Positions 41,098 through 51,358 of a DNA stretch of 52,380 nucleotides are shown in pieces. The stretch's first letter is position 1; each line of letters starts with the position of its first letter. The stretch is from SFTH01 sp963643985 (GTDB taxonomy: Bacteria; Bacillota; Clostridia; Christensenellales; Aristaeellaceae): assembly GCA_963643985.1 (NCBI GenBank), contig CAVINP010000003.1, forward strand, positions 1-52,380, read 5' to 3'. A model generated the notes under the pieces. It did not search any database. It was not told the origin of the DNA and worked only from the letters and a program-made list of their open reading frames with translations. Both the position numbers and the translations under genes were made by a program.

Positions 41098-41685
41098 ATG
41101 ACGCAGACGGGTTATTCCAATGCGATCGTCAACGCCATGCTGGGCTGGCTGAAGGGGCTGGCAACGTGGGTACTGCGGCTGTTCAACCTCTCCGGCGGTG
41201 GCTCGCCCCTGAAGTTTCTGGCCAACAACTGGCTGAAGCTTCTGATCATCTGCCTTATCGTCGGTGTGGCGATGGATCTGTTGGTGTGGTTGCTGCGCTG
41301 GCGGCCGCACTGGGTGTGGTTTCACAAAAAGCGCGTGATCATCAATGACAAAAACTTCTTTGCCGACGAAAACGACACCACGGACGGACGCGGTGTGCGC
41401 AGGGTCAGGCAGCACAGCACGGCCAGACCCGATCGCGAGTGGGTGGACAGTGACTATGTCGTGCGCAGCCGCACCAACCGTGAGCGCGAACAACGGCGCA
41501 TGGCGGCCAGAAAGGCACGTGAGGCCACAAAGGGGGTCTCCAAGGACGTCTTCAGTGACGATATGTTCAATGTCAATGCCAAACAGAGGCATTCCGACAG
41601 ATACGAGGATGAAGTCTTCAACCTCAGCAATCTTCCGAAGCCTGCCGGGAAAATCGCGCAGCGCAGAAAGGGCACACGCAGATGA
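41098..41685 (+). CDS. membrane protein of unknown function
   Basis: 195 residues with one or two hydrophobic segments (about 45-68, LKLLIICLIVGVAMDLLVWLLRW) and a long, basic, cytoplasmic-looking tail (RRVRQHSTARPDREW, REREQRRMAARKAREATKG, KIAQRRKGTRR at the end). No family recognised. It lies between cdaR (21-nt gap) and a GDSL esterase gene (4-nt overlap), so it is probably part of the cdaA operon. Confidence 0.7.
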   Translation: MTQTGYSNAIVNAMLGWLKGLATWVLRLFNLSGGGSPLKFLANNWLKLLIICLIVGVAMDLLVWLLRWRPHWVWFHKKRVIINDKNFFADENDTTDGRGVRRVRQHSTARPDREWVDSDYVVRSRTNREREQRRMAARKAREATKGVSKDVFSDDMFNVNAKQRHSDRYEDEVFNLSNLPKPAGKIAQRRKGTRR

Positions 41686-42350
41686 AAAAACGCATACTTT
41701 GCTTCGGCGATTCCAACACCTGGGGCTACAATCCCGTCGGCGGCGTGCGCTACGACGAGGAGACACGCTGGCCCATGCGCATGCAGCACATGCTGGGCAG
41801 TGACTACACAGTGATCGAGGAAGGTCTGAACGGGCGCACCTGTGTCTTTGATGACCCGGTGGAAGGCGGCTACAAGAGCGGCGCGGCGTACCTGCCCGTC
41901 TGCCTGATGAGCCATTCGCCGCTGGACGCGGTGATATTGATGCTCGGTACGAACGACACCAAGTGCCGATTCGGCATGAACGCCAAGACCATCGGCGAGG
42001 CCATGATGCAGCTGGTGCGGCTGACGCGCCTCTACGGCTTTGATGCGGAGGGCAAGCAGCCGCGCATCATAATCGTCGCGCCCGCGCCGATACAGGACAA
42101 CCTCATGCAGGCCGGTCACGGCCCCTGCTTCGGCATACAGTCAATCGGCGTGTCCTATGATCTGATCAGGGAATACGAGCGCGTGGCCAAGCTGCTCAGA
42201 TGCGACTACTTCGATGCCTCCGAAGCAGCGGAAGTCTCACCGCTGGATGCGGTGCACCTGACGCGCGAGGGGCATCTGCGCCTGGGCGAGGCCATGGCAC
42301 GAAAGATAAAGGCTATATTTGAAAACAACGGGGAGGCGTACACGTCATGA
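41682..42350 (+). CDS. SGNH/GDSL hydrolase
   Basis: 222 residues. The nucleophile block is LCFGDSNTWGYNP (Ser11), the oxyanion block includes MLGTNDTK, and the catalytic Asp-x-x-His is in DAVHLTREGH (about 190-200). It resembles arylesterase and acyl-thioesterase members that work on small esters. There is no signal peptide, so it is cytosolic. It overlaps both neighbours by 4 nt. Confidence 0.85.
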   Translation: MKKRILCFGDSNTWGYNPVGGVRYDEETRWPMRMQHMLGSDYTVIEEGLNGRTCVFDDPVEGGYKSGAAYLPVCLMSHSPLDAVILMLGTNDTKCRFGMNAKTIGEAMMQLVRLTRLYGFDAEGKQPRIIIVAPAPIQDNLMQAGHGPCFGIQSIGVSYDLIREYERVAKLLRCDYFDASEAAEVSPLDAVHLTREGHLRLGEAMARKIKAIFENNGEAYTS

Positions 42351-43522
42351 AAGATTTCACCTATTGCCTGCCTACGCGCTTTGTCTTCGGACACGGCGCA
42401 GAGCAGAAGGCGGGCGCAGAGCTTGAAGCACTGGGCGCAAAGCACGTACTGATCCACTACGGCGGCGGCTCGGCGGTGCGAAGCGGCCTGATCGGCAGAT
42501 TGACCGAAGATCTGCAGCAGCACGGAATGAAGGTCACCGCCATGGGCGGGGCCAAGCCGAACCCGCGCGACACCGAGGTCTACAAGGGGATCGAACTGGT
42601 GCGCAGCGAGGGCATCGATTTCATACTCGCGGTCGGCGGCGGCTCGGCCATCGATTCCTCCAAGGCCATCGCGCACGGCGCGTGCTACGACGGCGATTTC
42701 TGGGATTTCTTCTGCGGCAAGGCCGTACCCCAAAGGACCATGCCGGTCGGCGTGGTGCTGACGACCTCCGCAGCAGGCAGCGAGTCCTCAAACAGCTGCG
42801 TCATCATGCAGGAAAAGACGATGACCAAGCGCGGTCTGAACGTCGAGCTGAATCGCCCGAAGATTGCATTTATGAACCCCGAACTGGCCATGACGGTGCC
42901 GAAGTATCAGATTGCCTGCGGCGCAACGGATATACTGGCACACACCATGGAGCGTTATTTCACCTCCGAGACGCAGGTGGACCTGACCGACCGCCTCTGC
43001 GAGGGGCTGATGCAGGCCATCATCCGCGCGGCGCGCATCGCCGTGAAGGATCCGACGAACTATGATGCGCAGGCGCAGCTGATGTGGGGCAGCACAATCG
43101 CGCACAACGGCACGGTGGGCGTGGGTCGCCAGAGCGATTTCGCGTCGCACCAGCTCGAGCACGAACTGTCCGCACTCTATGACGTGGCGCACGGCGCAGG
43201 TCTGGCCGTGGTCTTCCCCGCATGGATGCGCTTCCACCTCAAGAAGCATACCATGCGTCTGGCGCAGTTTGCCAACCGCGTCTACAATGTGCCCATGAAC
43301 TTCGAGAATCCGGAGGAGACGGCAATTCGCGGCATAGAAGCGCACGTGTCCTTCCTGAAGGAGATCGGTATGCCGACCAACTTTGCCGAGCTTGGCGCAC
43401 GCGAGGCGGACATACCGCTGCTGGCCGGCAAGGTCAAGCGTATCCCCGGCACCGACAGCGTGGGCAATGCCTGGACGCTGACGGGCTCGGAGATCGAAGA
43501 GGTATACAGGCTCATGCTATGA
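42347..43522 (+). CDS. iron-containing alcohol dehydrogenase (BdhA/YqhD type)
   Basis: 391 residues. Rossmann-like NAD(P) site with AVGGGSAIDSSKAIAHGA (about 88-105) and the iron-binding residues in CGATDILAHTMERY (Asp, His) and FASHQLEHELSALYDVAHGAGLAVV (His, His). These fit the butanol dehydrogenase subgroup, which reduces aldehydes with NAD(P)H. A role in fermentation or aldehyde removal is likely. It ends the operon before the terminator at 43570-43610. Confidence 0.92.
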   Translation: MKDFTYCLPTRFVFGHGAEQKAGAELEALGAKHVLIHYGGGSAVRSGLIGRLTEDLQQHGMKVTAMGGAKPNPRDTEVYKGIELVRSEGIDFILAVGGGSAIDSSKAIAHGACYDGDFWDFFCGKAVPQRTMPVGVVLTTSAAGSESSNSCVIMQEKTMTKRGLNVELNRPKIAFMNPELAMTVPKYQIACGATDILAHTMERYFTSETQVDLTDRLCEGLMQAIIRAARIAVKDPTNYDAQAQLMWGSTIAHNGTVGVGRQSDFASHQLEHELSALYDVAHGAGLAVVFPAWMRFHLKKHTMRLAQFANRVYNVPMNFENPEETAIRGIEAHVSFLKEIGMPTNFAELGAREADIPLLAGKVKRIPGTDSVGNAWTLTGSEIEEVYRLML

Positions 43523-43569
43523 GGGGTGTCCGGTGGCTTATCCCCCAAGAAAACGTGAAGGCAATAAGA

Positions 43570-43610
43570 ACAGCCCGGGATCAAATATAACGATCCCGGG
43601 CTGTTTTTTT
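43570..43610. terminator. terminator between convergent operons
   Basis: Perfect stem ACAGCCCGGGATC / GATCCCGGGCTGT followed by TTTTTTT on the plus strand. It ends the cdaA-adh operon; the leftward operon also ends close by. Confidence 0.85.
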
Positions 43611-43663
43611 ACGGTTTGAGTGAAAAGAGAAGGAATTCAGGCATATCCCTAATCCCGGGAAAC

Positions 43664-46156
43664 TTACGCCGTTTCCACGCCTGCGGCCTTTTGCAGTTTG
43701 AGACGCTCGATGGCCTGCTCGCGCATTTTGTACTTGAGGATCTTGCCGGCGGCGTTCATCGGGAAGGCATCTACAAACTCGATGTAGCGCGGCACCTTAT
43801 GACGCGCCATGTGGTCGCGGATGTAGGATTTCATCTCCTCAACGGTCATCTCTTCACCATCCTTGAGGATGATGCAGGCCAGTATCTCTTCGCCGTAGCT
43901 CTCGTCGGGCACGCCGATGACCTGCACGTCGGAGACCTTCGGGTGCGTGTAGATGAACTCTTCGATCTCCTTGGGATAGATGTTCTCTCCGCCGCGGATG
44001 ATCATGTCCTTCAGACGGCCGGTGATGCGGTAGTTGCCCTCGGGTGTGCGGCAGGCCAGGTCACCCGTGTGCAGCCAGCCATCGGTGTCGATGGCGGCGC
44101 GGGTGGCCTCGGGCATCTTGTAGTAGCCCTTCATGATGTTGTAGCCGCGGGCGACGAACTCGCCGATCTCACCGTCGGGCAGTTCCTCGTTGGTCTCGGG
44201 GTCGACAATGCGGCACTCAATCTCCGGCAGCGCACGCCCGACAGTGCCCACGCGTACCTCCAACGGATCGTCCGTGGAGGACATCGTGCAGCCGGGGGAA
44301 GCTTCGGTCTGGCCGTAGACGATGGTGATCTCGGTCATGTGCATCTTCTCAACCACGTCGCGCATCTTGGAGATGGGGCAGGGTGAACCCGCCATGATGC
44401 CGGTGCGCATGTGCGAGAAGTCGGTCTTTTCAAAGTCGGGGTGCTCCAGCATGGCCACGAACATCGTCGGCACGCCGTGGAAGCAGGTGATCTTCTCCTG
44501 ATGGATGCAGGCCAGCGCCGGGCGCGGCGAGAAGTAAGGCAGGGGATAGATGCTCGTGCCGTGTGTCATGGCGGCGGTCATGGCCAGCACCATGCCGAAG
44601 CAGTGGAACATCGGTACCTGTATCATCATGCGGTCAGCCGTGGAGAGATCCATGCGGTCGCCGATGCACTTGCCGTTGTTGACCACGTTGTAGTGGGTGA
44701 GCATGACGCCCTTGGGGAAGCCGGTCGTGCCGGAGGTGTACTGCATGTTGCACACATCGTTGGGAGCAACGTTCGCTGCCAGACGCCAGACTTCCTCGAC
44801 AGGCACGGACGAGCCGCGCTCTATGGCCTCATCCCAGGTGATGGCGCCCTTCTGCTTGAAGCCCACAGTGATGATGTTGCGCAAAAACGGCAGGCGATGG
44901 CTGTGCAGGGGTGCGCCGGACTTGGTTTCCAGCAGCTCGGGGCAGAGCTCCAGCATGATCTGCTGATAGTCGCTGTCACGGTAGCCCTTCTCCATGATCA
45001 GCGTGTGCGTATCTGACTGGCGCAGCAGGTATTCCGCCTCGTGAATCTTGTAGGCCGTGTTCATGGTGACCAGCACCGCGCCGATCTTCGTGGTCGCCCA
45101 GAAGGCGATGTACCACTGCGGCAGGTTGGTCGCCCACATGGCCACATGGCTGCCGGGCTTGACGCCGAGCGCGATCAGCGAACGGGCGAACTCGTCCACA
45201 TCTTCGCGGAATTCGGCATAGCTGCGAGTGTAGTTGAGCGTGGTGAAGCGCACGGCGACCTGGTCAGGGAACTCCTCAGCCATGCGGTCGAGCACCTTCG
45301 GGAAAGTCTCGTTGATCAGTGCATCCTTTTTCCAGACGAACTGCCCCGTATGGCGGCGGTTGGAATACAGCGTCTTCTTCATGCGCTTCGGGCTTTCGAA
45401 GCGGTTCATGTAGTTGACGAAGTGCGGGAAGATGATGGCGGGATCCTGCAGATCTTCCATGTATTCCGGCTTCCATTCGATGGAAATAAAGCCGTCGTAG
45501 TTCACGGAGGAGAGCGCGCGCATCATCTCGGCCACGGGCAGTGTGCCCTCGCCGATGAGATTGTAGGCGCCGTTGTCATCGGAGTCGCGCAGGTGCACAT
45601 GCCGCACATACGCACCCAGGTTGGTGATCGTCTGCGCGGCGGTCTCATTGTGATCACGGTAGGGGTGATGCATGTCCCAGAGTGCAGCCAGTTCGTCGCA
45701 GGCAAAACGATCCATCAGCTTGCGCAGCCGGGCGGTGTCGGCATAGATGCCGCTGGTTTTCATCAGCAGCGTGACGTGCTTTTCACCCGCCAGCGGCAAA
45801 AGACGCTTCAGCGTTTCGCAGACCGTTTCTTCGCAGTCATTGAGGGCCACGATGCCTACGCAGGGCACACGCATGTCGGAAGCGGTGCCGATCAAATCCT
45901 TCGCAGCCGCCTCGCCTTCGGGCGAAGAGATGTCGATGGAACTGTCCAGGCAGGGGATGGTGATGCCGGCATCGCTGAGCGCACGCAGCGTCGCACCGGT
46001 ATTGTACTTGTGGAAGGGGCCGCTGCGGTCAAAGAGCGACGGATCGCACTGCGGATTGTATATTTCAATGCCGCCAAAGTGCATTTCCTTTGCAAGATCC
46101 AGCCACTCTTCCCACTTCATATCGACCCAGCCGCGGGTGGAAAAGGAGAGCTTCAT
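43664..46156 (-). CDS. TIM-barrel epimerase-like / acyl-CoA synthetase fusion
   Basis: 830 residues. Residues 1-250 form a xylose-isomerase-like TIM barrel of the sugar-phosphate isomerase/epimerase type: STRGWVDMKWEEWLDLAKEMHFGGIEIYN, WDMHHPYRDH (Asp161, His163), VRHVHLRD (His188), FISIEWKPE (Glu227). The first metal Glu, normally in a VxLxxEN-type strand, seems to be Lys133. Residues about 275-830 form an AMP-forming acyl-CoA synthetase: YTSGTTGFPKG (near 470), YGQTEASPG, HTGDL, GRLKDMIIRGGENIYPKEIEEF and the catalytic Lys in NAAGKILKYK. No frameshift and no ribosome site before an internal Met (259). It overlaps the LeuA-like gene by 4 nt. Substrate unknown; a branched short-chain acid fits the operon. 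Confidence 0.9.
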   Translation of the reverse strand: MKLSFSTRGWVDMKWEEWLDLAKEMHFGGIEIYNPQCDPSLFDRSGPFHKYNTGATLRALSDAGITIPCLDSSIDISSPEGEAAAKDLIGTASDMRVPCVGIVALNDCEETVCETLKRLLPLAGEKHVTLLMKTSGIYADTARLRKLMDRFACDELAALWDMHHPYRDHNETAAQTITNLGAYVRHVHLRDSDDNGAYNLIGEGTLPVAEMMRALSSVNYDGFISIEWKPEYMEDLQDPAIIFPHFVNYMNRFESPKRMKKTLYSNRRHTGQFVWKKDALINETFPKVLDRMAEEFPDQVAVRFTTLNYTRSYAEFREDVDEFARSLIALGVKPGSHVAMWATNLPQWYIAFWATTKIGAVLVTMNTAYKIHEAEYLLRQSDTHTLIMEKGYRDSDYQQIMLELCPELLETKSGAPLHSHRLPFLRNIITVGFKQKGAITWDEAIERGSSVPVEEVWRLAANVAPNDVCNMQYTSGTTGFPKGVMLTHYNVVNNGKCIGDRMDLSTADRMMIQVPMFHCFGMVLAMTAAMTHGTSIYPLPYFSPRPALACIHQEKITCFHGVPTMFVAMLEHPDFEKTDFSHMRTGIMAGSPCPISKMRDVVEKMHMTEITIVYGQTEASPGCTMSSTDDPLEVRVGTVGRALPEIECRIVDPETNEELPDGEIGEFVARGYNIMKGYYKMPEATRAAIDTDGWLHTGDLACRTPEGNYRITGRLKDMIIRGGENIYPKEIEEFIYTHPKVSDVQVIGVPDESYGEEILACIILKDGEEMTVEEMKSYIRDHMARHKVPRYIEFVDAFPMNAAGKILKYKMREQAIERLKLQKAAGVETA

Positions 46157-47580
46157 GCTTCTGCCTCCTCATACACAATTTTGTTGAGCGCACTCAGATA
46201 GGCGTGAATGCTCGCACCTACGATGTCTGTGGAAATGCCGCGGCCGGAGTAGAGCTTGCCGTTGCTGCGCAGGCGTACCAGCGCTTCGCCCATGGCCTCG
46301 TGACCCTCGGTGACGGCCTGAATCTGGAAATCGTCCAGTTCATAGTGGTGACCGACCACCTGCTCCATCGCCAGGAAGGCGGCATCGATCGGGCCGTCGC
46401 CCACGCAGATGCCCTCGAGTGCCTGACCGTCGCGCTCCAGCTTCATGTGAGCACTGGCGGAGATGATGTTGCTGCAGTTGATCATGTAGCTGGTGAGGGT
46501 GTAGGTGGGCGGCACCTGCATCGCGGCGGAAGCAACGATGATGTCCAGCTCGCGGGCACTGACGCTCTCCTTGTGCTCCACGATGCGGCGGAAGGCCTCG
46601 AACACCTTCGTGCCGTCCTCTTCGGTCAGATCATAGCCGATCTTCTCGACCGCCTTCATCACGGCTGCACGGTCATCGTGCGCAGAGAGCAGCATCTGAC
46701 CTGCGTCTGCGGCACTCTGCACGCCACCGTCAAAGGGCGAATTGGCCGAGCGTGCGCCGTGGCACATGCGCTCGATCTGTACGCTGATGCGGTGAATTTC
46801 GGAGGTGCGAACGCCGCACTCAAGCCCCAGCGTGTCGCTGCGACCGGTCAGTATGCGTGCCAGCGACTCCAGATGCGCCGTGTTGGCATGGCAGGCCGTC
46901 GCCTTGACTTCGGTGATGCCCGCCTGAACCGCCGCGATTGTGCAGGCGTTGGCCATGGCCAGCTGATCGGAGCAGCACACGCCCAGACGCACGTTTTCGC
47001 ACTCGGGCACATTTTTCCTGACTTCACATACAAAGGCGCCCATCTCGTCGGGCAGCATTTCGCCCGCGGCATCGGACAGGGTGACAATGTCACAGCCCGC
47101 AGCGATGGCGGCGCGGATGGCGCGATAAAGGAAATCACGGTCACCGCGGCAGGCATCCTGCGCGATGAACTCGACCTCTGCGCCCGTTTCGCGACAGGCC
47201 GAAAGGATCTCGGCGATGATTTCCGGCATCTTTTCGGGCTTTCTGTGCCAGAAATATTCCATCTGCGCAAAGCTCATCGGCGCTTCCAGCTGAAGACGGG
47301 GGTGACGGGCATCCCTGAGCGCGGCCCAGGCGGTCTTCACGCCATCGCAGTCCCGCCCGACGGGCAATGCCACGGTGCTGCGGCGCACGGCCGAGGCAAT
47401 GGACTTGACCAGCAGGGAATCAATCTTGACATTTTCGATGGGGGCCAGCTCGATGGCGGACACCTCCAACCGATCCAGCAGTTTGGCCGCTTCTATCTTT
47501 TCGCGGAAGCTAAGGGTGAAGCCGTCATTCGGCCGCTGAGAGAGCTTCAGCGTAATATCGCTCAAATAAAGATTTTGCAT
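46153..47580 (-). CDS. LeuA-like protein with degenerate catalytic domain
   Basis: 475 residues: an HMGL-type TIM barrel (about 1-270), a linker, and a complete LeuA allosteric domain (about 355-470, with GDGPIDAAFLAMEQVVG and SRGISTDIVGASIHAYLSALN-like sequence). The catalytic motifs of 2-isopropylmalate and citramalate synthases are missing: DTTLRDGEQ is SDITLKLSQ, the HxHND metal motif is VCCSD (201-205), and GxGERAGN is ACHANTAH. It is thus unlikely to be a normal synthase and may have another activity or a regulatory role, perhaps sensing leucine or isoleucine. ATG at 47580 with GGAGGA 6 nt before it. 72 nt after ilvE. Confidence 0.8.
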   Translation of the reverse strand: MQNLYLSDITLKLSQRPNDGFTLSFREKIEAAKLLDRLEVSAIELAPIENVKIDSLLVKSIASAVRRSTVALPVGRDCDGVKTAWAALRDARHPRLQLEAPMSFAQMEYFWHRKPEKMPEIIAEILSACRETGAEVEFIAQDACRGDRDFLYRAIRAAIAAGCDIVTLSDAAGEMLPDEMGAFVCEVRKNVPECENVRLGVCCSDQLAMANACTIAAVQAGITEVKATACHANTAHLESLARILTGRSDTLGLECGVRTSEIHRISVQIERMCHGARSANSPFDGGVQSAADAGQMLLSAHDDRAAVMKAVEKIGYDLTEEDGTKVFEAFRRIVEHKESVSARELDIIVASAAMQVPPTYTLTSYMINCSNIISASAHMKLERDGQALEGICVGDGPIDAAFLAMEQVVGHHYELDDFQIQAVTEGHEAMGEALVRLRSNGKLYSGRGISTDIVGASIHAYLSALNKIVYEEAEA

Positions 47581-47652
47581 GCGGAGTCCTCCGATAGACA
47601 ATATTTGCGGGCAGCCGATCTGTCTGACTGCCCGCAGAAATATAATGGTAAA

Positions 47653-48723
47653 TCAGTCGATAATCTGCGTCCAGCCGTACTTGTCTTCGATCTTGCCCCA
47701 CTGGATGCCGGTCAGCTCGTCGTAGAGCATGTGCGTGACCTCGCCGATCTTGCCGCCGTTGAGCGTAAAGACGCTGTCCTTGTAGGCAAGCGTGCCGATG
47801 GGGGAGACGACTGCAGCCGTGCCGCAGCCCCAGGCTTCCTCCAACGTGCCGGCCTTGAGGGCCTGCTCCAGTTCATTCACGCTCAGCAGACGCTCGGAGA
47901 CCTTGTAGCCGTGATCCTTGAGCACCTGTATGCAGCTCATGCGGGTGATGCCCGGCAGTATGGAGCCGGTCAGCGCGGGCGTGACGATCTCGCCGGCAAT
48001 CTTGAACATGACGTTCATCGAACCGACTTCCTCGATGTACTTGCGTTCCACGCCATCCAGCCACAGAACCTGGCTGTAGCCCTTCTGCTCGGCACGCTCG
48101 CCGGCACGGCTGCTGGCCGCATAGTTGCCGCCGCACTTGGCATAGCCTGTGCCGCCGCGCACCGCGCGTACGTCCGCATCCTCGATCATGATGCTCACGG
48201 GGTTGATGCCTTCCTTATAATAGCTGCCGGACGGGCTGGCGATGATGGCGAAGGTCGCGTGCTGCACTGTGTGCACACCCAGTGTCTCGTCCGCGCCGAA
48301 GGTGAAGGGGCGCAGGTAGAGTGAAGTGCCCTCGCTGTGCGGCACCCAGTCAGACTCCAGAGAGACGAAAGCCTTGAGAATCTGCAGAAAATCTTCCTCG
48401 GGCAGCTGCGGCAGGCACAGGCGCTCGGCGGAGTTGATCATGCGGCGGGCGTTCTGCTCGGGACGAAACAGCTGAACATTGCCATCCACGCGGCGATAGG
48501 CCTTCAGACCCTCGAATACTTCTGCACCGTAGTGCAGGCAGGTGGCTGCGGGGTGCATGGAGAAGTTGGCGAAGGGCACGATACGTGCGTCATGCCAGCC
48601 CTCATCGTGAGACCAGTCAATCAGCGCCATGTGATCGGTAAAGATGTGGCCAAAGCCCAGCGTGCTTTCATCGGTCGGTTTCGCCTTGGGCGCAGTTGTC
48701 TTTTCGATGCGAATGTTCAGCAT
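47653..48723 (-). CDS. ilvE: branched-chain amino acid aminotransferase
   Basis: 356 residues, fold-type IV PLP enzyme that transaminates 2-oxoisovalerate, 2-oxoisocaproate and 2-oxo-3-methylvalerate (EC 2.6.1.42). HYGAEVFEGLKAYRR near 68, TSLYLRPFTFGAD, RGGTGYAKCGGNYAAS with the PLP-binding Lys, and LWLDGVERKYIEEVGSMNVMF are typical; length matches the long (type II) form. ATG at 48723 is chosen since AAAGGG lies 9 nt upstream; two ATGs further upstream lack a site. In the operon it would convert the 2-oxoacids handled by the oxidoreductase. Confidence 0.95.
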   Translation of the reverse strand: MLNIRIEKTTAPKAKPTDESTLGFGHIFTDHMALIDWSHDEGWHDARIVPFANFSMHPAATCLHYGAEVFEGLKAYRRVDGNVQLFRPEQNARRMINSAERLCLPQLPEEDFLQILKAFVSLESDWVPHSEGTSLYLRPFTFGADETLGVHTVQHATFAIIASPSGSYYKEGINPVSIMIEDADVRAVRGGTGYAKCGGNYAASSRAGERAEQKGYSQVLWLDGVERKYIEEVGSMNVMFKIAGEIVTPALTGSILPGITRMSCIQVLKDHGYKVSERLLSVNELEQALKAGTLEEAWGCGTAAVVSPIGTLAYKDSVFTLNGGKIGEVTHMLYDELTGIQWGKIEDKYGWTQIID

Positions 48724-48763
48724 AAGATTCATCCCTTTCATTTAAATTACGGATTGTTGGGTT

Positions 48764-49297
48764 TTATTCTCCGTAGTCGCGGCCCAGCTGCAGGGCCTTG
48801 AGGTTGACATCGTACATTTCGGGGTGCTTGACGGAGACAACCTTCTTCAGCGCAGCATCCACGCCGCCGTCGAACTCGTCCAGTGCCTTCAGTACCTTGC
48901 CGGTGAGGATCATGTTCGCCAGCGTGGTCAGGCCGTTGTCCGAGGCGATGCCCGTGGCGGGCACGTAGTAGGTGGTCACGTCCGTGCGCTCCACCTTGCG
49001 CTCGACAAGCGTGGAATCCACGAAGATCATGCCGCCGGGTTGTACGGACTTTTCATACTTGTCCAGGGAAGGCAGGTTCATCACGATCAGCACGTCGGGG
49101 TGATCCACGATCGGGGAACCCACGGGCTCATCGCTGACGATGACGGAACAGTTGGCCGTGCCGCCGCGCATCTCGGGGCCGTAGCTGGGCAGCCAGGACA
49201 CTTCCTTGCCCTCCAGCATGCCCTTGTTGACCAGAAACTTGCCGGCGAACAGTACACCCTGTCCGCCAAAGCCGGCAATCAGGAAAGAATGTGTCAT
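48764..49297 (-). CDS. 2-oxoacid:ferredoxin oxidoreductase gamma subunit (VOR type)
   Basis: 177 residues of the gamma-subunit family: FLIAGFGGQGVLFAGKFLV at the start, SWLPSYGPEMRGGTANCSVIVSD and a C-terminal ALKKVVSVKHPEM helix. It is a structural subunit of the CoA-dependent oxidoreductase that interconverts a 2-oxoacid with acyl-CoA and CO2. ATG at 49297 after AAAGGAGG. It overlaps the beta subunit gene by 4 nt. Confidence 0.92.
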   Translation of the reverse strand: MTHSFLIAGFGGQGVLFAGKFLVNKGMLEGKEVSWLPSYGPEMRGGTANCSVIVSDEPVGSPIVDHPDVLIVMNLPSLDKYEKSVQPGGMIFVDSTLVERKVERTDVTTYYVPATGIASDNGLTTLANMILTGKVLKALDEFDGGVDAALKKVVSVKHPEMYDVNLKALQLGRDYGE

Positions 49298-50048
49298 TTT
49301 GCTGCCTCCTTTTGAGCGCTCCTGTCCTTGTATACGCCCAACGGATAGTAGGGAATCATCTTCTCTTCGACCCACTCCAGCGCCTTGACGGGGGGCATGC
49401 CCCAGTTGGTCGGGCAGGAGGAGATGACCTCGACCAGAGAGAAGCCCTTGCCGTCGATCTGGTTCTGGAAAGCCTTCTTGATGGCCTTCTTCGCGGCGCG
49501 GACATTCTTGACATTGTTGACTGCCACGCGCTCCAGGTATTCCGGGCCGTCCAGCTGGGAGAGCATCTCACAGACCTTGACCGGATAGCCGCAGAGCGTG
49601 ACGTCGCGCCCGTAGGGAGAAGTCTGCGTGACCTGACCCGGCAGGGAGGTCGGTGCCATCTGGCCGCCGGTCATGCCGTAGATGGCATTGTTGATGAAGA
49701 TCACGGTGATGTTTTCGTTTCGGGCTGCGGCGTGCACCGTCTCGGCCGTGCCGATGGAGGCCAGGTCGCCGTCGCCCTGATAGGCGAACACGATGTGGTT
49801 CTCGGGGTCGGCACGCTTGACACCGGTGGCTACGGCCGGAGCACGACCGTGCGCAGCCTCGACCATGTCGCAGTTGAAGTAGTTGTAGCAGAGCACGGAG
49901 CAGCCGACCGGCGCTACGCCGATGGTCTGACCTTCAATGCCCAGTTCGTCAATGGCTTCCGCCACGAGGCGATGAATGATGCCGTGGGTGCAGCCGGGGC
50001 AATAGTGCAGCGGCGTATCCGTCAGCGCGTGGGGCTTCTTAAATACGA

Positions 50049-50052
<4 letters not shown>
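49294..50052 (-). CDS. 2-oxoacid:ferredoxin oxidoreductase beta subunit (TPP-binding)
   Basis: 252 residues. Binds thiamine diphosphate and Mg2+ with GDGDLASIGTAETVHAAARN (near 95-114) and NNAIYGMTGGQMAPTS. Cys in HYCPGCTHG at the N-terminus fits the iron-sulfur ligands of this family. KCxC-type and VEVISSCPTNWGMPP near the end are usual. Substrate class (branched 2-oxoacids versus 2-oxoglutarate or pyruvate) rests on similarity to the VorB-type alpha subunit and on the ilvE neighbour. It overlaps the alpha gene by 4 nt. Confidence 0.92.
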
Positions 50053-51119
<1,067 letters not shown>

Positions 51120-51128
51120 GATTTCAAC

Positions 51129-51335
51129 CTACCTTTCCACTTCAATGATGCAATCCGGGCACATGATCGCGCAGGATGCGCAACCCACGCACTCCTCGGG
51201 GCGCTCGATCTCGACGGGATGATGCCCCTTCTTGTTGATCTTGTCGCGGCTGATGGCCAGCAGCCCCTTGGGGCAGGCCGCCACGCACAGGCCGCAGCCC
51301 TTGCACAGATCGGTCTTGAAACTGAGCTTTGCCAT
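51129..51335 (-). CDS. 2-oxoacid:ferredoxin oxidoreductase delta subunit (2[4Fe-4S] ferredoxin-like)
   Basis: 68 residues with two cluster motifs: CKGCGLCVAACP and CVGCASCAIMCPDC. It moves electrons between the enzyme and ferredoxin. ATG at 51335 (MAKLSFKTDLCKGCG) is preferred, 9 nt after AGGGGGAG and matching family N-termini; an ATG at 51359 overlaps the preceding stop codon (TAATG) and is the alternative, adding eight residues. Confidence 0.92.
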   Translation of the reverse strand: MAKLSFKTDLCKGCGLCVAACPKGLLAISRDKINKKGHHPVEIERPEECVGCASCAIMCPDCIIEVER

Positions 51336-51358
51336 GATGTTCATCTCCCCCTTAGTCA

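Noticed and set aside
46090..48324. A 744-codon open frame on the plus strand opposite the LeuA-like and ilvE genes.
   Set aside because: It is the antisense shadow of two well-supported genes; its translation is rich in His, Val and Ala-Asp repeats typical of GC-rich antisense frames and has no ribosome site.
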